The translations under genes and the position numbers were made by a program. Below the pieces are notes generated by a model. That model was not told the origin of the DNA. It saw only the letters and a program-made list of their open reading frames with translations, and did no database searches. This document shows positions 24,862 through 32,717 of a stretch of 64,000 nt of DNA, piece by piece; positions within the stretch are counted from its first letter, which is position 1, and every line of letters starts with the position of its first letter. The stretch spans positions 41,615-105,614 of the forward strand of contig JAQDWB010000007.1 in the NCBI GenBank assembly GCA_027673765.1, written 5' to 3'. This stretch comes from Coriobacteriaceae bacterium AM113-163 (GTDB lineage Bacteria > Actinomycetota > Coriobacteriia > Coriobacteriales > Coriobacteriaceae).

Positions 24862-25830
24862 CTAGTACTCGACAACACCCATATAGCGACGGAAATCGGG
24901 ATCGTGATCAAACACCTTGCCGCGTGCAGCACGCAGCTCGCAGTTCATGGCGTAGAACAGCACCGGGTCCAGATAGGCACGGACGCTCGCCGGCACGGCT
25001 TCCATACCGTACTCCTTGGCATCGAGCACCATCAGCGTATCGGTATGCGTCTTAAGGAACGCAAGGGCGCGCTCGTCCATGGCACGGCACTCGCTGGAGC
25101 CCATCTGCAGGAAGTAAAAAACGCCATCCTGAGTAGCCTCGAAGGGGCCGTGGAAGTACTCGGCAGAGTGGATGTAGCTGCAGTGCTGCCACTGCATCTC
25201 CATAAGAGAGCAGATAGCGAAACCGTAGGTCTGGCTAAAGTTGGGACCGCTGCCCAGAATGTAGAAGAACTCGTGCTCCTGGCAAAGCTTGGCAAAACGA
25301 TCGCCTAGCTCGGCATTTACCTTCTCACGTGCCGGGGGAAGAATCTTATCCATCTCGGCGATACCGGCATACATATCGGCAAGATCGGCGTAGCCCTCCT
25401 GCTGATCGAGCAGCTCGGCCGCAAGCGACAGCGAAATGCCAGCGGGGACCTCGGCCTGCGGCACGCCCTCGCCCCACGGGTAGACCCACGTGGTCCACTT
25501 GCCGGAGTCAATCTTGGATCCAGCGTTGTCGGTCTGGGCGATCACCGTAGCGCCGGCAGCAAGGGCAATCTCACAGCCCTCGACGACCTCGGGGGTGTTG
25601 CCACTGTGGCTGCAAGCAATGACCAGGGATTTCTCACCCAAGCGGCGCGGGCGCATGATATCAAACTCGCGAGCCGTATAGATATACGAAGTGAAGGTGG
25701 TTGCCTCGCGCTGCAGAAGCTCATGAGCCGGGATCAAATCGATCATGGAGCCACCGCAAGCAATCCAGTAGACGCTGTCGAACTTGCCCTTCTCGGCAAT
25801 TGCCTCTTTGATCAGATCGTGTGCGTTCAT
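24862..25830 (-). CDS. frlB: SIS-domain fructosamine 6-phosphate deglycase, FrlB-like
   Basis: FrlB splits fructoselysine 6-phosphate into glucose 6-phosphate and lysine. The 322-residue protein has two SIS modules: VYWIACGGSMIDLIPA and LVIACSHSGNTPEVVEG first, then FYILGSGPNFSQTYGFAICSLMEMQWQHCSYIHSAEYFHGPFEAT, with catalytic Glu/His candidates in AEYFHGPFE. The C-terminus DPDFRRYMGVVEY matches the FrlB ending. The ATG at 25830 is used; the upstream frame gives an unlikely extension. It lies between the epimerase and kinase genes of the operon. Confidence 0.82.
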   Translation of the reverse strand: MNAHDLIKEAIAEKGKFDSVYWIACGGSMIDLIPAHELLQREATTFTSYIYTAREFDIMRPRRLGEKSLVIACSHSGNTPEVVEGCEIALAAGATVIAQTDNAGSKIDSGKWTTWVYPWGEGVPQAEVPAGISLSLAAELLDQQEGYADLADMYAGIAEMDKILPPAREKVNAELGDRFAKLCQEHEFFYILGSGPNFSQTYGFAICSLMEMQWQHCSYIHSAEYFHGPFEATQDGVFYFLQMGSSECRAMDERALAFLKTHTDTLMVLDAKEYGMEAVPASVRAYLDPVLFYAMNCELRAARGKVFDHDPDFRRYMGVVEY

Positions 25831-25892
25831 ATCCAGTTCCTTTCTTGTTTGGTCCGCAATCAATGACGTTGGCTGCGTGGCCGATAGTTGGT

Positions 25893-26744
25893 TTAGTCAA
25901 TCAGATATTTCTCGAATGCGGCCATGTTCTTGGCATCTGCCGCCGCCGGGTCATCGTAGTAACGCCCGTCCGTGATTTCCTGGCCCAGCATGCCATCGAA
26001 ACCATGGGCATTAAGCGTAGCGACGAAGGCGTCCATATCGTGCTTGCCATCGCCCCACACCAGATGGCCATACGGGTCACCGTCGATAAAGTGCATCTCG
26101 TGAATTGCCCCATCACCAAAGGCGGCAAACCAGTCCTCGAGCGTCTCGCCCGCAACGCCCATCGCGGTTGTATCAACCATGGGCTGTAAGTACGGGCTCG
26201 CGACCTCGTCAATCATGCGCTTCGCATCGGAAACCGTCGTTACAAGGTTGCTCTCCTCGGGACGCAGGCTTTCCATCGTAAGCACCAGACCGTGCTCACC
26301 GGCATACTCCGCCAGAATGGACAAGTGCTCGCGGCTGCGCTTCCAGGCTTCCTCGCGGTCCTCGTCCCAGTCGCCCCAGCCCGAGTTGACGGACATACGG
26401 TCGCACCCAAGTACCTCGGCAAGCTCAATGCCGTGCTTAAAGTACGCCAGGCTGCGCTGTTCATGCAGCGGTTTGCGTGCGCAGTACTGCCAAGGATAGA
26501 CAACATTCTCGGGGCACAGAGTACGATACCTAAGCCCACGGTCTGCAGCCTTTTTCGCCAGGACCTCAGCCTCAAAGTAGCCCGTGTGGTCGAGCGTCAC
26601 ATGCGGCTCCGCACACCACAGCTCAATGGACTCAAAGCCCAAACGCTGCTGCACATCAAGGAAGTAATCGAGCGACCACATGATGTAGTGGATATTCATG
26701 CCCGCAATCTGTTCGCGGCGCAGCGTCGGTTTGGATTCAGACAT
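25893..26744 (-). CDS. Sugar-phosphate isomerase/epimerase, FrlC-like
   Basis: The 283-residue AP-endonuclease-2-type TIM barrel contains NIHYIMWSLDYFLDVQQRLGFESIELWCAEPHV, LVLTMESLRPEESNLVTTV (metal Glu), PMVDTTAM, EMHFIDGDPYGHLVWGDGKHD and GMLGQEITDG. This layout is that of xylose-isomerase-like epimerases such as FrlC, which interconverts psicoselysine and fructoselysine. Context favours FrlC. It starts at ATG 26744, with a 1-bp gap to the amidohydrolase stop, so translation is coupled. Confidence 0.78.
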   Translation of the reverse strand: MSESKPTLRREQIAGMNIHYIMWSLDYFLDVQQRLGFESIELWCAEPHVTLDHTGYFEAEVLAKKAADRGLRYRTLCPENVVYPWQYCARKPLHEQRSLAYFKHGIELAEVLGCDRMSVNSGWGDWDEDREEAWKRSREHLSILAEYAGEHGLVLTMESLRPEESNLVTTVSDAKRMIDEVASPYLQPMVDTTAMGVAGETLEDWFAAFGDGAIHEMHFIDGDPYGHLVWGDGKHDMDAFVATLNAHGFDGMLGQEITDGRYYDDPAAADAKNMAAFEKYLID

Positions 26745-26745
26745 C

Positions 26746-28329
26746 TTATGCCTCCTTATTTCGATCGAACACGATTTGTCCGTCCGACATCGTCATATCA
26801 ACCGAAAGATCGCGTGCGTCGCGATAATCGAGGTCGAACACATCCCGATCGAGCACGCAGATATCGGCAAGCTTGCCGACCTCAAGCGTACCCAGTTCGT
26901 CTTCGCGCATCAGATCGTACGCGCCCCCGGCAGTCCAAGCACGCAAGAGCTCGACAAGCGTCAGCGCGTTGGCCTCATTCACGGGCAGCCCATCGTCGAA
27001 GTATCCACCGCACGCGCTGTAGATTGACTCGCCCAGGCTCGGAATCAGCAGTGGCAAATCCGTACCACAGCACACCGTGCATCCGGAATCTTCCATGCCG
27101 CGGCGATTCCAGCTGTGCAAAAGTCGCGTCTCGCCAATTTGTCGACGCATCATCGACAGGCAATCCTCGCGCCGGTCCAGCGTCAAAATCTGCGGATAGA
27201 CCTCGCAAATTCCACCTAACTTGCCAAACTCGACAAGATCGGTCGGATCAGAGTTCTCGAGATCGGTAATCGCATGGCGGCGAAGCAACCGTCCATGCTC
27301 GTCTCGAGGCAGCGAGGCATAGAGCGCCACGGTGCGACGAACGGCGCCATCGCCCTGGCAATGCAAGGAATATCGGAAGCCGTCAGCATCAATTGCGCGC
27401 AGCTCGTTCTCAATCAGATCCCACTCGGGCTCCTCGACAACCGTCTTGCCGGCAGCTCCCGCATCGGCCGTGTCCTCATAGGGGTCAATCATCTCGGCAA
27501 GCCCCGCCCATACGCCGCGATCGGTCATACGGTTGAAGCCAGAAAAACGAACGAACGGTCCCCGAAAGCGCTCTCGTGCCTCGCGAGCATACGACAGATT
27601 TGCACCGGCACCCACCGGCTGCGACATCATAGAGACGCGAACCGTCAGCTCACCAGATTCTTCACGGCGAGCCATTTCGTCGGCAAAACCGTAGTAGTCA
27701 TCAAACGCCATCTCCTTGATGGCGGTAACGCCGCGCTCGTTAAGCATGCTCATGTAGTCCGAATACCCCGCACGTACCTCGGGCAGCGCGAGGAAATCGC
27801 TCATCATGCGCCAGATCTTCTCGGCATAGCACGCCTGGGGTGTGAAGCCGTATCGCGCACTGGCGGCAGCATTGAGAACGCAGGTCTCCGCACCCGGTGT
27901 AAAGCAGACGACAGGGATATCGCCAAAACAATCGTCAAACACAGCCGCCGTATTTGCGTTCTCGGCATCCGATGCCAACGTTTCGGGTAGGTTGTGGCCA
28001 AAAGCCGCCGCGCAATCCGGATGATCTTCTTTCCATGCACGCAAGAGCGACACGGCCTCTTTGGCATCAGCGATGCCGGACAGATCAGGCCCCAACGTCC
28101 GCAGCGCCCAGCCTGTATAGAAGGTATGCACATCGATCAGGCCAGGCATGACGGTGCGGTCGCCCAGGTCAACTACCTCGTCCGCTTGGGTCAAATACGA
28201 AGCTACCTCACACTTGGTGCCAACAGCCTCAATTCGATTGCCACGGACCGCTACGAAACCTTCAAACGGCAGGTCCCCCGTACCGGTAAAGACGCTCTTA
28301 GACGTCAGGACCGTCAAACGATCAGACAT
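26746..28329 (-). CDS. Amidohydrolase family 3 (YtcJ-like)
   Basis: The 527-residue amidohydrolase has LGDRTVMPGLIDVHTFYTG (N-terminal metal loop; the usual HxH is partly changed to HTF), SLHCQGDGAVRRTVALYASL, RRHAITDLENSD and CCGTDLPLL (Asp ligand), plus the C-terminal beta-sandwich ending LGTLEVGKLADICVLDRDVFDL. Family 3 enzymes hydrolyse N-acyl or cyclic amides. It may remove an acyl or peptide cap from glycated amino acids before the Frl steps. The ATG at 28329 has AGGTGG, and the preceding stop is 10 bases away. Confidence 0.82.
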   Translation of the reverse strand: MSDRLTVLTSKSVFTGTGDLPFEGFVAVRGNRIEAVGTKCEVASYLTQADEVVDLGDRTVMPGLIDVHTFYTGWALRTLGPDLSGIADAKEAVSLLRAWKEDHPDCAAAFGHNLPETLASDAENANTAAVFDDCFGDIPVVCFTPGAETCVLNAAASARYGFTPQACYAEKIWRMMSDFLALPEVRAGYSDYMSMLNERGVTAIKEMAFDDYYGFADEMARREESGELTVRVSMMSQPVGAGANLSYAREARERFRGPFVRFSGFNRMTDRGVWAGLAEMIDPYEDTADAGAAGKTVVEEPEWDLIENELRAIDADGFRYSLHCQGDGAVRRTVALYASLPRDEHGRLLRRHAITDLENSDPTDLVEFGKLGGICEVYPQILTLDRREDCLSMMRRQIGETRLLHSWNRRGMEDSGCTVCCGTDLPLLIPSLGESIYSACGGYFDDGLPVNEANALTLVELLRAWTAGGAYDLMREDELGTLEVGKLADICVLDRDVFDLDYRDARDLSVDMTMSDGQIVFDRNKEA

Positions 28330-28338
28330 CACAACCAC

Positions 28339-29802
28339 CTACATCGGAAGCATGCCAGAGATTGCCGTTACGATCAGGCCAAAGACGACCATGAAAATGA
28401 AGAACTTCCAAATGGTCTTCCACCATTGGCCAAACGAAATCTTAGCCACGGCAAGGCCGGCGACCGTCATGCCCGCCACGGGACTGATGGTGTTGATGGT
28501 CTGATTAGCAAACTGGAGCGCGGTAACGGCTGCCTCGGGATTGAGGCCCATAAGCTCGGTCAGGGGGCCCATAACAGGCATGGTGAGCGCCGCCAGGCCA
28601 GAACTCGAGGGAACCAGCAAAGAGAGCAGGCCAAGGACGATATACATAAACGTGGTGTAGACGGCGGCGGGTGCACCGGCGAGCGCAGTAGCGAGCGCCT
28701 GGAGGATGGTGTCGATGATCATGCCGCCCTCGGCGATGACCAGAATACCGCGAGCGATACCAATAACGATGGCAGCGTACGCAAAGTCGGCGAGACCCTT
28801 AACGAACTCCTCAGCAATCGTCTGCTGGTCAAGACCGCCCAGGATACCGGCAAGCAAGCCCATGCCAAGGAACACGGCGGAAATCTCATTCATGTACCAG
28901 CCCTGGGTAACAAGACCCCAGACGATAATGCCCATACCGCAAGCAAAATCGATAAGCACGAGCTTCTGACGGATAGTGAACTCTTCCTCAATGGAGGCAT
29001 CGGTCACGGAAAACTCGATACGCTTGAGCTTATCGTCCTCATACGTAATGGACGACTCGGGGTTTTTCTTGACGCGCATGGCGTAGCGCATGGCCCATGC
29101 GATACCGACGGCAGTGAAGATGACCCAAGAAACGGCGCGCAGCCACAGTTGCGGATTGCCCTCGATGCCAATGATGCCTTGGGCGATCAAAACATTAAAC
29201 GGGTCGATGGTCGAGGCACAATATCCCAGGTTAGGGCCAAGGAAGCAGATGATGAATGCCGTCATCGAGTCATAACCGATACCCATCATGATGGGAATGA
29301 AGATGGCATAGAACGGCAGGGCTTCCTCAGACATACCAAACGTAGTGCCGCAAATGGACAGCAACGTCATCGTGATGGGAATGATGAGGATGTCCTTGTT
29401 CTTAAGCTTTTTAATCACACGGCTCATGCCGGCATTCAAAGCGTTGGTCTTGGTGATGATTGCGAACGATCCGCCAATCAATAAGACGAACGCAACGACG
29501 TCGGCAGCCTCTTGGATACCCTTGGTGGGCGCTTGCAGGACCGCGAAGATATCCTGGCCCAGATTGATGGTCTCACCGGTCTCGGAATCGGTGTAGTTCT
29601 TATCGACCTGTTCATAGGTTCCAGCAACGGCGACTTCACGCTCGCCCGCCGCTGTCGAAATCGTCTTGCGCTGATACTGACCAGAGGGAACGATCCAAGT
29701 CAGGACCGCAAAGACAACGATCAGCAAGAACATGATCGTATAGACATGCGGTAATTTGAACTTAAAACGTCTGTTTGTCTTCTTCGCCTTCGTATCTGAC
29801 AT
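28339..29802 (-). CDS. YfcC-family membrane transporter
   Basis: The 487-residue polytopic protein of the YfcC/ArsB-NhaD superfamily has an N-terminal helix PHVYTIMFLLIVVFAVLTWIVPSGQY, GLLSLLVPSSSGLAALTMPVMGPLTELMG (discontinuous helix) and QFANQTINTISPVAGMTVAGL, typical of the family. Relatives are annotated as basic amino-acid or C4-dicarboxylate carriers. As first gene of the operon it probably imports the glycated amino acid or a peptide derivative. The ATG at 29802 has GGAGG; about 73 nt of leader contain the operator. Confidence 0.88.
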   Translation of the reverse strand: MSDTKAKKTNRRFKFKLPHVYTIMFLLIVVFAVLTWIVPSGQYQRKTISTAAGEREVAVAGTYEQVDKNYTDSETGETINLGQDIFAVLQAPTKGIQEAADVVAFVLLIGGSFAIITKTNALNAGMSRVIKKLKNKDILIIPITMTLLSICGTTFGMSEEALPFYAIFIPIMMGIGYDSMTAFIICFLGPNLGYCASTIDPFNVLIAQGIIGIEGNPQLWLRAVSWVIFTAVGIAWAMRYAMRVKKNPESSITYEDDKLKRIEFSVTDASIEEEFTIRQKLVLIDFACGMGIIVWGLVTQGWYMNEISAVFLGMGLLAGILGGLDQQTIAEEFVKGLADFAYAAIVIGIARGILVIAEGGMIIDTILQALATALAGAPAAVYTTFMYIVLGLLSLLVPSSSGLAALTMPVMGPLTELMGLNPEAAVTALQFANQTINTISPVAGMTVAGLAVAKISFGQWWKTIWKFFIFMVVFGLIVTAISGMLPM

Positions 29803-29844
29803 AGATACCTCCAAAGAACTCGAGACTGCATCGCATCTCGCTTC

Positions 29845-29867
29845 AACGTTTGCACAATGCAAACGTT
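29845..29867. promoter_or_regulatory. Perfect palindromic operator of the frl-type operon
   Basis: AACGTTTGCA (29845-29854) and TGCAAACGTT (29858-29867) form perfect 10-bp arms around a 3-bp centre. It lies just downstream of the predicted start site, where a bound repressor would block transcription. The adjacent GntR/UTRA protein is the obvious candidate. Confidence 0.75.
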
Positions 29868-29881
29868 CTATGACGTTCTAT

Positions 29882-29910
29882 AGATTACCAGCAGCTTTTT
29901 CCTTCATCAA
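29882..29910 (-). promoter_or_regulatory. Promoter of the frl-type operon
   Basis: On the minus strand a -35 TTGATG (29910-29905) and -10 TAATCT (29887-29882) are spaced exactly 17 bp. The expected start site is near 29875, giving a leader of about 72 nt that contains the palindrome. Confidence 0.65.
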
Positions 29911-29972
29911 GATAATTTCAAACTGATTGCCGCAACGCGGTTGAACGGTTGCGTTTGCGCCGTGAACGGTAT

Positions 29973-30009
29973 GGAAACGCCCGGTGAGATGATCCACCGG
30001 GCGCTTCCA
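29973..30009 (-). terminator. Terminator of the GntR gene
   Basis: GAAACGCCCGGTG pairs with CACCGGGCGCTTC (one mismatch), 8-base loop, 12 bp beyond the GntR stop on the minus strand. It separates the regulator from the operon. Confidence 0.75.
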
Positions 30010-30020
30010 TTCGCAATGTC

Positions 30021-30764
30021 CTAGATGTCAAAAACGTAGCGAGACCCAACGATTCGCTGACGACCGATGATAAACGGCCGCCGCTGCTCATCGAAAAAGA
30101 AGGCTTCCATATAAAACAAGGGTTCGCCAACGGGAACTGCCAACAGTCGAGCGACCTCGGGCGACGCGCAGGCGATCTCGAGCGTGCACGGGTCGGTAAA
30201 CGCGGGCGTGCGGCCCGTCCGGTTGCGCACGAACTCAAAAATGGATTGGTTAGATAGAGGTGCCGTTGATAGATAGGCGTTGTCCTCGTAAACATATATG
30301 TTGTTCTCGAGCATGACAGGGACGCCATCGGCAGTGCGCACGCGCTCAACGCAAATCAAGTCAGTTCCAACGGGAACACCAAAGAACTGTGCTTCGGTGG
30401 AATCCGCCGGCAGTATCTTTCTCGAAATGACACACGCCCCCGGTTCCATTCCGTTAACGCGGCATGCGTCCGAAAAACTCTGAACGTCATCCTTCTGGCG
30501 AATCTTGCGCTTGAGCTTGGGGGCATTGACAAACGTGCCTTTCCCCTGTCGCTTCGTTAGATAGCCCTGCTGGACGAGCTCCTCAATAGCGCGTCGCACG
30601 GTAACGCGGCCAACTTTATAGCTCTCAGCCAATTCGAATTCGTTGGGTATCCGCGCGCCTGCCTTGTAGGCGCCGGAGTTGATTTCGTTTTTAATGATAT
30701 CAATGACCTGTTGGTACAGCGGTATCGCTGCTTTACCGTCAGTCGGCCCTTCAGTCGGTGGCAT
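30021..30764 (-). CDS. GntR/HutC-family regulator with UTRA domain
   Basis: The 247-residue transcription factor has an N-terminal winged helix (IPLYQQVIDIIKNEINSGAYKAGARIPNEFELAESYKVGRVTVRRAIEELVQQGYLTKRQGKGTFV) and a C-terminal UTRA effector domain (PVGTDLICVERVRTADGVPVMLENNIYVYEDN...RRPFIIGRQRIVGSRYVFDI). HutC-type members of frl operons (FrlR) respond to phosphorylated substrate. It is located immediately upstream of the operon on the same strand but with its own terminator. The ATG at 30764 follows GAGAGGG. The effector is inferred to be a sugar-amine phosphate. Confidence 0.88.
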   Translation of the reverse strand: MPPTEGPTDGKAAIPLYQQVIDIIKNEINSGAYKAGARIPNEFELAESYKVGRVTVRRAIEELVQQGYLTKRQGKGTFVNAPKLKRKIRQKDDVQSFSDACRVNGMEPGACVISRKILPADSTEAQFFGVPVGTDLICVERVRTADGVPVMLENNIYVYEDNAYLSTAPLSNQSIFEFVRNRTGRTPAFTDPCTLEIACASPEVARLLAVPVGEPLFYMEAFFFDEQRRPFIIGRQRIVGSRYVFDI

Positions 30765-30789
30765 ATACCCTCTCCCAGCACAATTAATT

Positions 30790-30830
30790 CTAAAACGGGC
30801 TTAAGGGCATTCAACAAGCCCTTAAGCCCG
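30790..30830 (-). terminator. Terminator of the HAD hydrolase gene
   Basis: A 13-bp perfect inverted repeat CGGGCTTAAGGGC/GCCCTTAAGCCCG with a 9-base loop is followed on the minus strand by TTTTAGAATT. It sits between the HAD gene and GntR. Confidence 0.88.
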
Positions 30831-30914
30831 CATTAGCTTAAAGTATGCTAGGTGTCGCACCAAAATGTTGGCTATTTACTCATCAGACCCGAAAAACGCG
30901 CAACTACCGCGCTC

Positions 30915-31574
30915 CTAAGAAAGCGTGAGCAGCTCCGGCAGCTGGTCGATAATCTTGTCCGCGGCATCTTGGCTAAAGCCAAAGCGCTCCTCACGCTTGG
31001 CGATTACTGTCAGACCGGCGCGCTTGCCGGCAGTGATGCCAGGCACCGAATCCTCAACGCAGCAGCAGCGATTCGCGGGCAGCCTCAGCAGGTCCAGCGC
31101 ATGCAGGTAGATGTCGGGCTCGGGCTTGCTCTCCTTAAACTGCTCGCCACTCACCACATACTCAAAGGCATCCGACAGCCCGCACGCATTGAGTACTTCC
31201 TCGATGCTATCCATGGGCGACGAGCTGGCAAGCGCCACGCGAACGCCGCGGCGCGGCAGCTCTCGAATCGTATCCACGGCGCCTGGGTTAATCAAAGTCT
31301 GATAGTCGCGCGGACGTTTATGCGCCCACTCATCCCAACGGGCCAACGCTTCCTCGCCAGTAAAATGCCCCTTACCGGCACGCTCAAACCAATCGACCAG
31401 CATGCGGAGAAAGAACTGATGCGAGGTACCGACCTGCCCGTTCAGCTCCTCTTGGGTTAGGTTAAGCCCAAGCTCCTTGGCAAACGCGGCAGTCTCGCCC
31501 AGGTAGTAATACTCGGTATCGACAATGACGCCGTCCATGTCAAAGATAACGGCGTCGAACGGAAATGCGGACAC
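30915..31574 (-). CDS. HAD-superfamily phosphatase, beta-phosphoglucomutase-like
   Basis: The 219-residue protein has the HAD motifs DAVIFDMDGVIVDTE (motif I, Asp nucleophile and acid/base), ALASSSP (motif II), SGEQFKESKPEPDIYLHA (Lys, motif III) and CVEDSVPGITAGKRAG (motif IV). The cap insertion and SKPEPD signature fit the PGM-B/phosphatase IA subgroup. The substrate could be beta-glucose 1-phosphate or another sugar phosphate. The start is a GTG at 31574 following GGGAGGG; the longer frame upstream includes a terminator and is rejected. Confidence 0.85.
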   Translation of the reverse strand: MSAFPFDAVIFDMDGVIVDTEYYYLGETAAFAKELGLNLTQEELNGQVGTSHQFFLRMLVDWFERAGKGHFTGEEALARWDEWAHKRPRDYQTLINPGAVDTIRELPRRGVRVALASSSPMDSIEEVLNACGLSDAFEYVVSGEQFKESKPEPDIYLHALDLLRLPANRCCCVEDSVPGITAGKRAGLTVIAKREERFGFSQDAADKIIDQLPELLTLS

Positions 31575-31589
31575 GGCACCCTCCCTAAC

Positions 31590-31615
31590 AAAAGGGCGCC
31601 CGCAAGCGGACGCCC
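31590..31615 (-). terminator. Terminator of the Cof-type phosphatase gene
   Basis: GGGCGCCCGC pairs with GCGGACGCCC (one mismatch), 2-base loop, followed by TTTTG on the minus strand. Confidence 0.75.
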
Positions 31616-31637
31616 GAACCATGCACTATCGGCGATT

Positions 31638-32480
31638 CTAACCCAGCAGCTGGTCAAGTGCTACCGCGATACCGTCTTCGTTGTTGTTGGCGGTCACCAT
31701 CTGGGCCACGGCCTTGACTTCATCGACAGCGTTACCCATGGCGACGCCGGTACCAGCCCACTCGATCATAGACTTGTCGTTCTGGCCGTCGCCAAACGAT
31801 ACGACCTCGCTGGCATCGATGCCGAGCTTGGGCAGGGCACCCTCGAGCGCACGGGCCTTATCGATACCGGGCGCCGTGTACTCAAAGTACCAGTCGGCCG
31901 TAAACATGCCCGAAAGCGTCTGCTTAAAGGGCGCATACATCTCCTCGTAATGCGCCTGCAGGTAGGCCGGATCGCCCGCCGTCAGCAGCTTGTCCACGGG
32001 ATAAGTGTCCACGACCTCATGCAGGCTCTCGACCTCGCGAATCTTAAGGTCGCACGCATCGCGCTCGTATTTGACGATGTTTTTCTGCGAGCCGTCAGGC
32101 AGCGTGATCATGCAATGGTACGAGTCCTCGACGTGCAAATCGCGACCGAGCGAGATGATGGGGATCACGTCAAAATTACGCAGGTGATCAATCAGGCGAT
32201 GCAATTCGTCGGCAGGCATAGCCTGATCGAACAGCACCTCGTCGGTCTGAGCATCGACGACGTGCGCGCCATTAAAGGCAACTAGCAGACCATCATGGTT
32301 CTGAAGGTCGAGCTCCTGCGCCAAGGCATGCAGCCCCCATGCGGGACGACCCGAAGCCAAGATAAGCTTAATGCCCGACTCCTGCGCCGCGAGCAGTTTC
32401 TCGCGCGTACGCGGGCTGATGACCTTTTGGTCGTTGGTGAGCGTACCGTCGATATCCATTGCGATGGCTTTGATTGCCAT
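31638..32480 (-). CDS. Cof-type HAD hydrolase
   Basis: The 280-residue type IIB HAD phosphatase contains IKAIAMDIDGTLTNDQKVISPRTREKL (motif I), LILASGRP (motif II), the IIB cap, and VVSFGDGQNDKSMIEWAGTGVAMGNAVDEVKAVA (motif IV), the standard Cof signature. Cof-type enzymes dephosphorylate sugar phosphates, FMN or pyridoxal phosphate; the substrate is open. The ATG at 32480 has GGGAGG six bases before it; the longer frame upstream lacks coding support. Confidence 0.9.
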   Translation of the reverse strand: MAIKAIAMDIDGTLTNDQKVISPRTREKLLAAQESGIKLILASGRPAWGLHALAQELDLQNHDGLLVAFNGAHVVDAQTDEVLFDQAMPADELHRLIDHLRNFDVIPIISLGRDLHVEDSYHCMITLPDGSQKNIVKYERDACDLKIREVESLHEVVDTYPVDKLLTAGDPAYLQAHYEEMYAPFKQTLSGMFTADWYFEYTAPGIDKARALEGALPKLGIDASEVVSFGDGQNDKSMIEWAGTGVAMGNAVDEVKAVAQMVTANNNEDGIAVALDQLLG

Positions 32481-32653
32481 ATATGCCTCCCTGACATTGA
32501 ACAACCTTTTCTGAGCCATCATACAGAACACCCACGGCGGCGTTGTTTGCAACGGGAAAAATGTCATATTGTCCCAAACATGAACGGCGCGCCTTCGACG
32601 ATTGCGATGCCCGTCGAGGCGCCTCCCGATACATTCCATCCTATCCAAATAGC

Positions 32654-32687
32654 AAAGGGCCCGCATCCCAACGGATACGGGCCCTTG
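32654..32687 (-). terminator. Terminator of pgi
   Basis: AAGGGCCCG and CGGGCCCTT form a 9-bp stem with an inner ATCC/GGAT extension, 31 bp after the pgi stop, followed on the minus strand by TTTGC. Confidence 0.8.
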
Positions 32688-32717
32688 TCGGCTATGCGTT
32701 AGTTTTCGCAGCGAATC

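Noticed and set aside
27994..29484. 496-codon plus-strand frame antisense to the YfcC and amidohydrolase genes
   Set aside because: Crosses two real genes and their start/stop regions; hydrophilic repeat-poor shadow.
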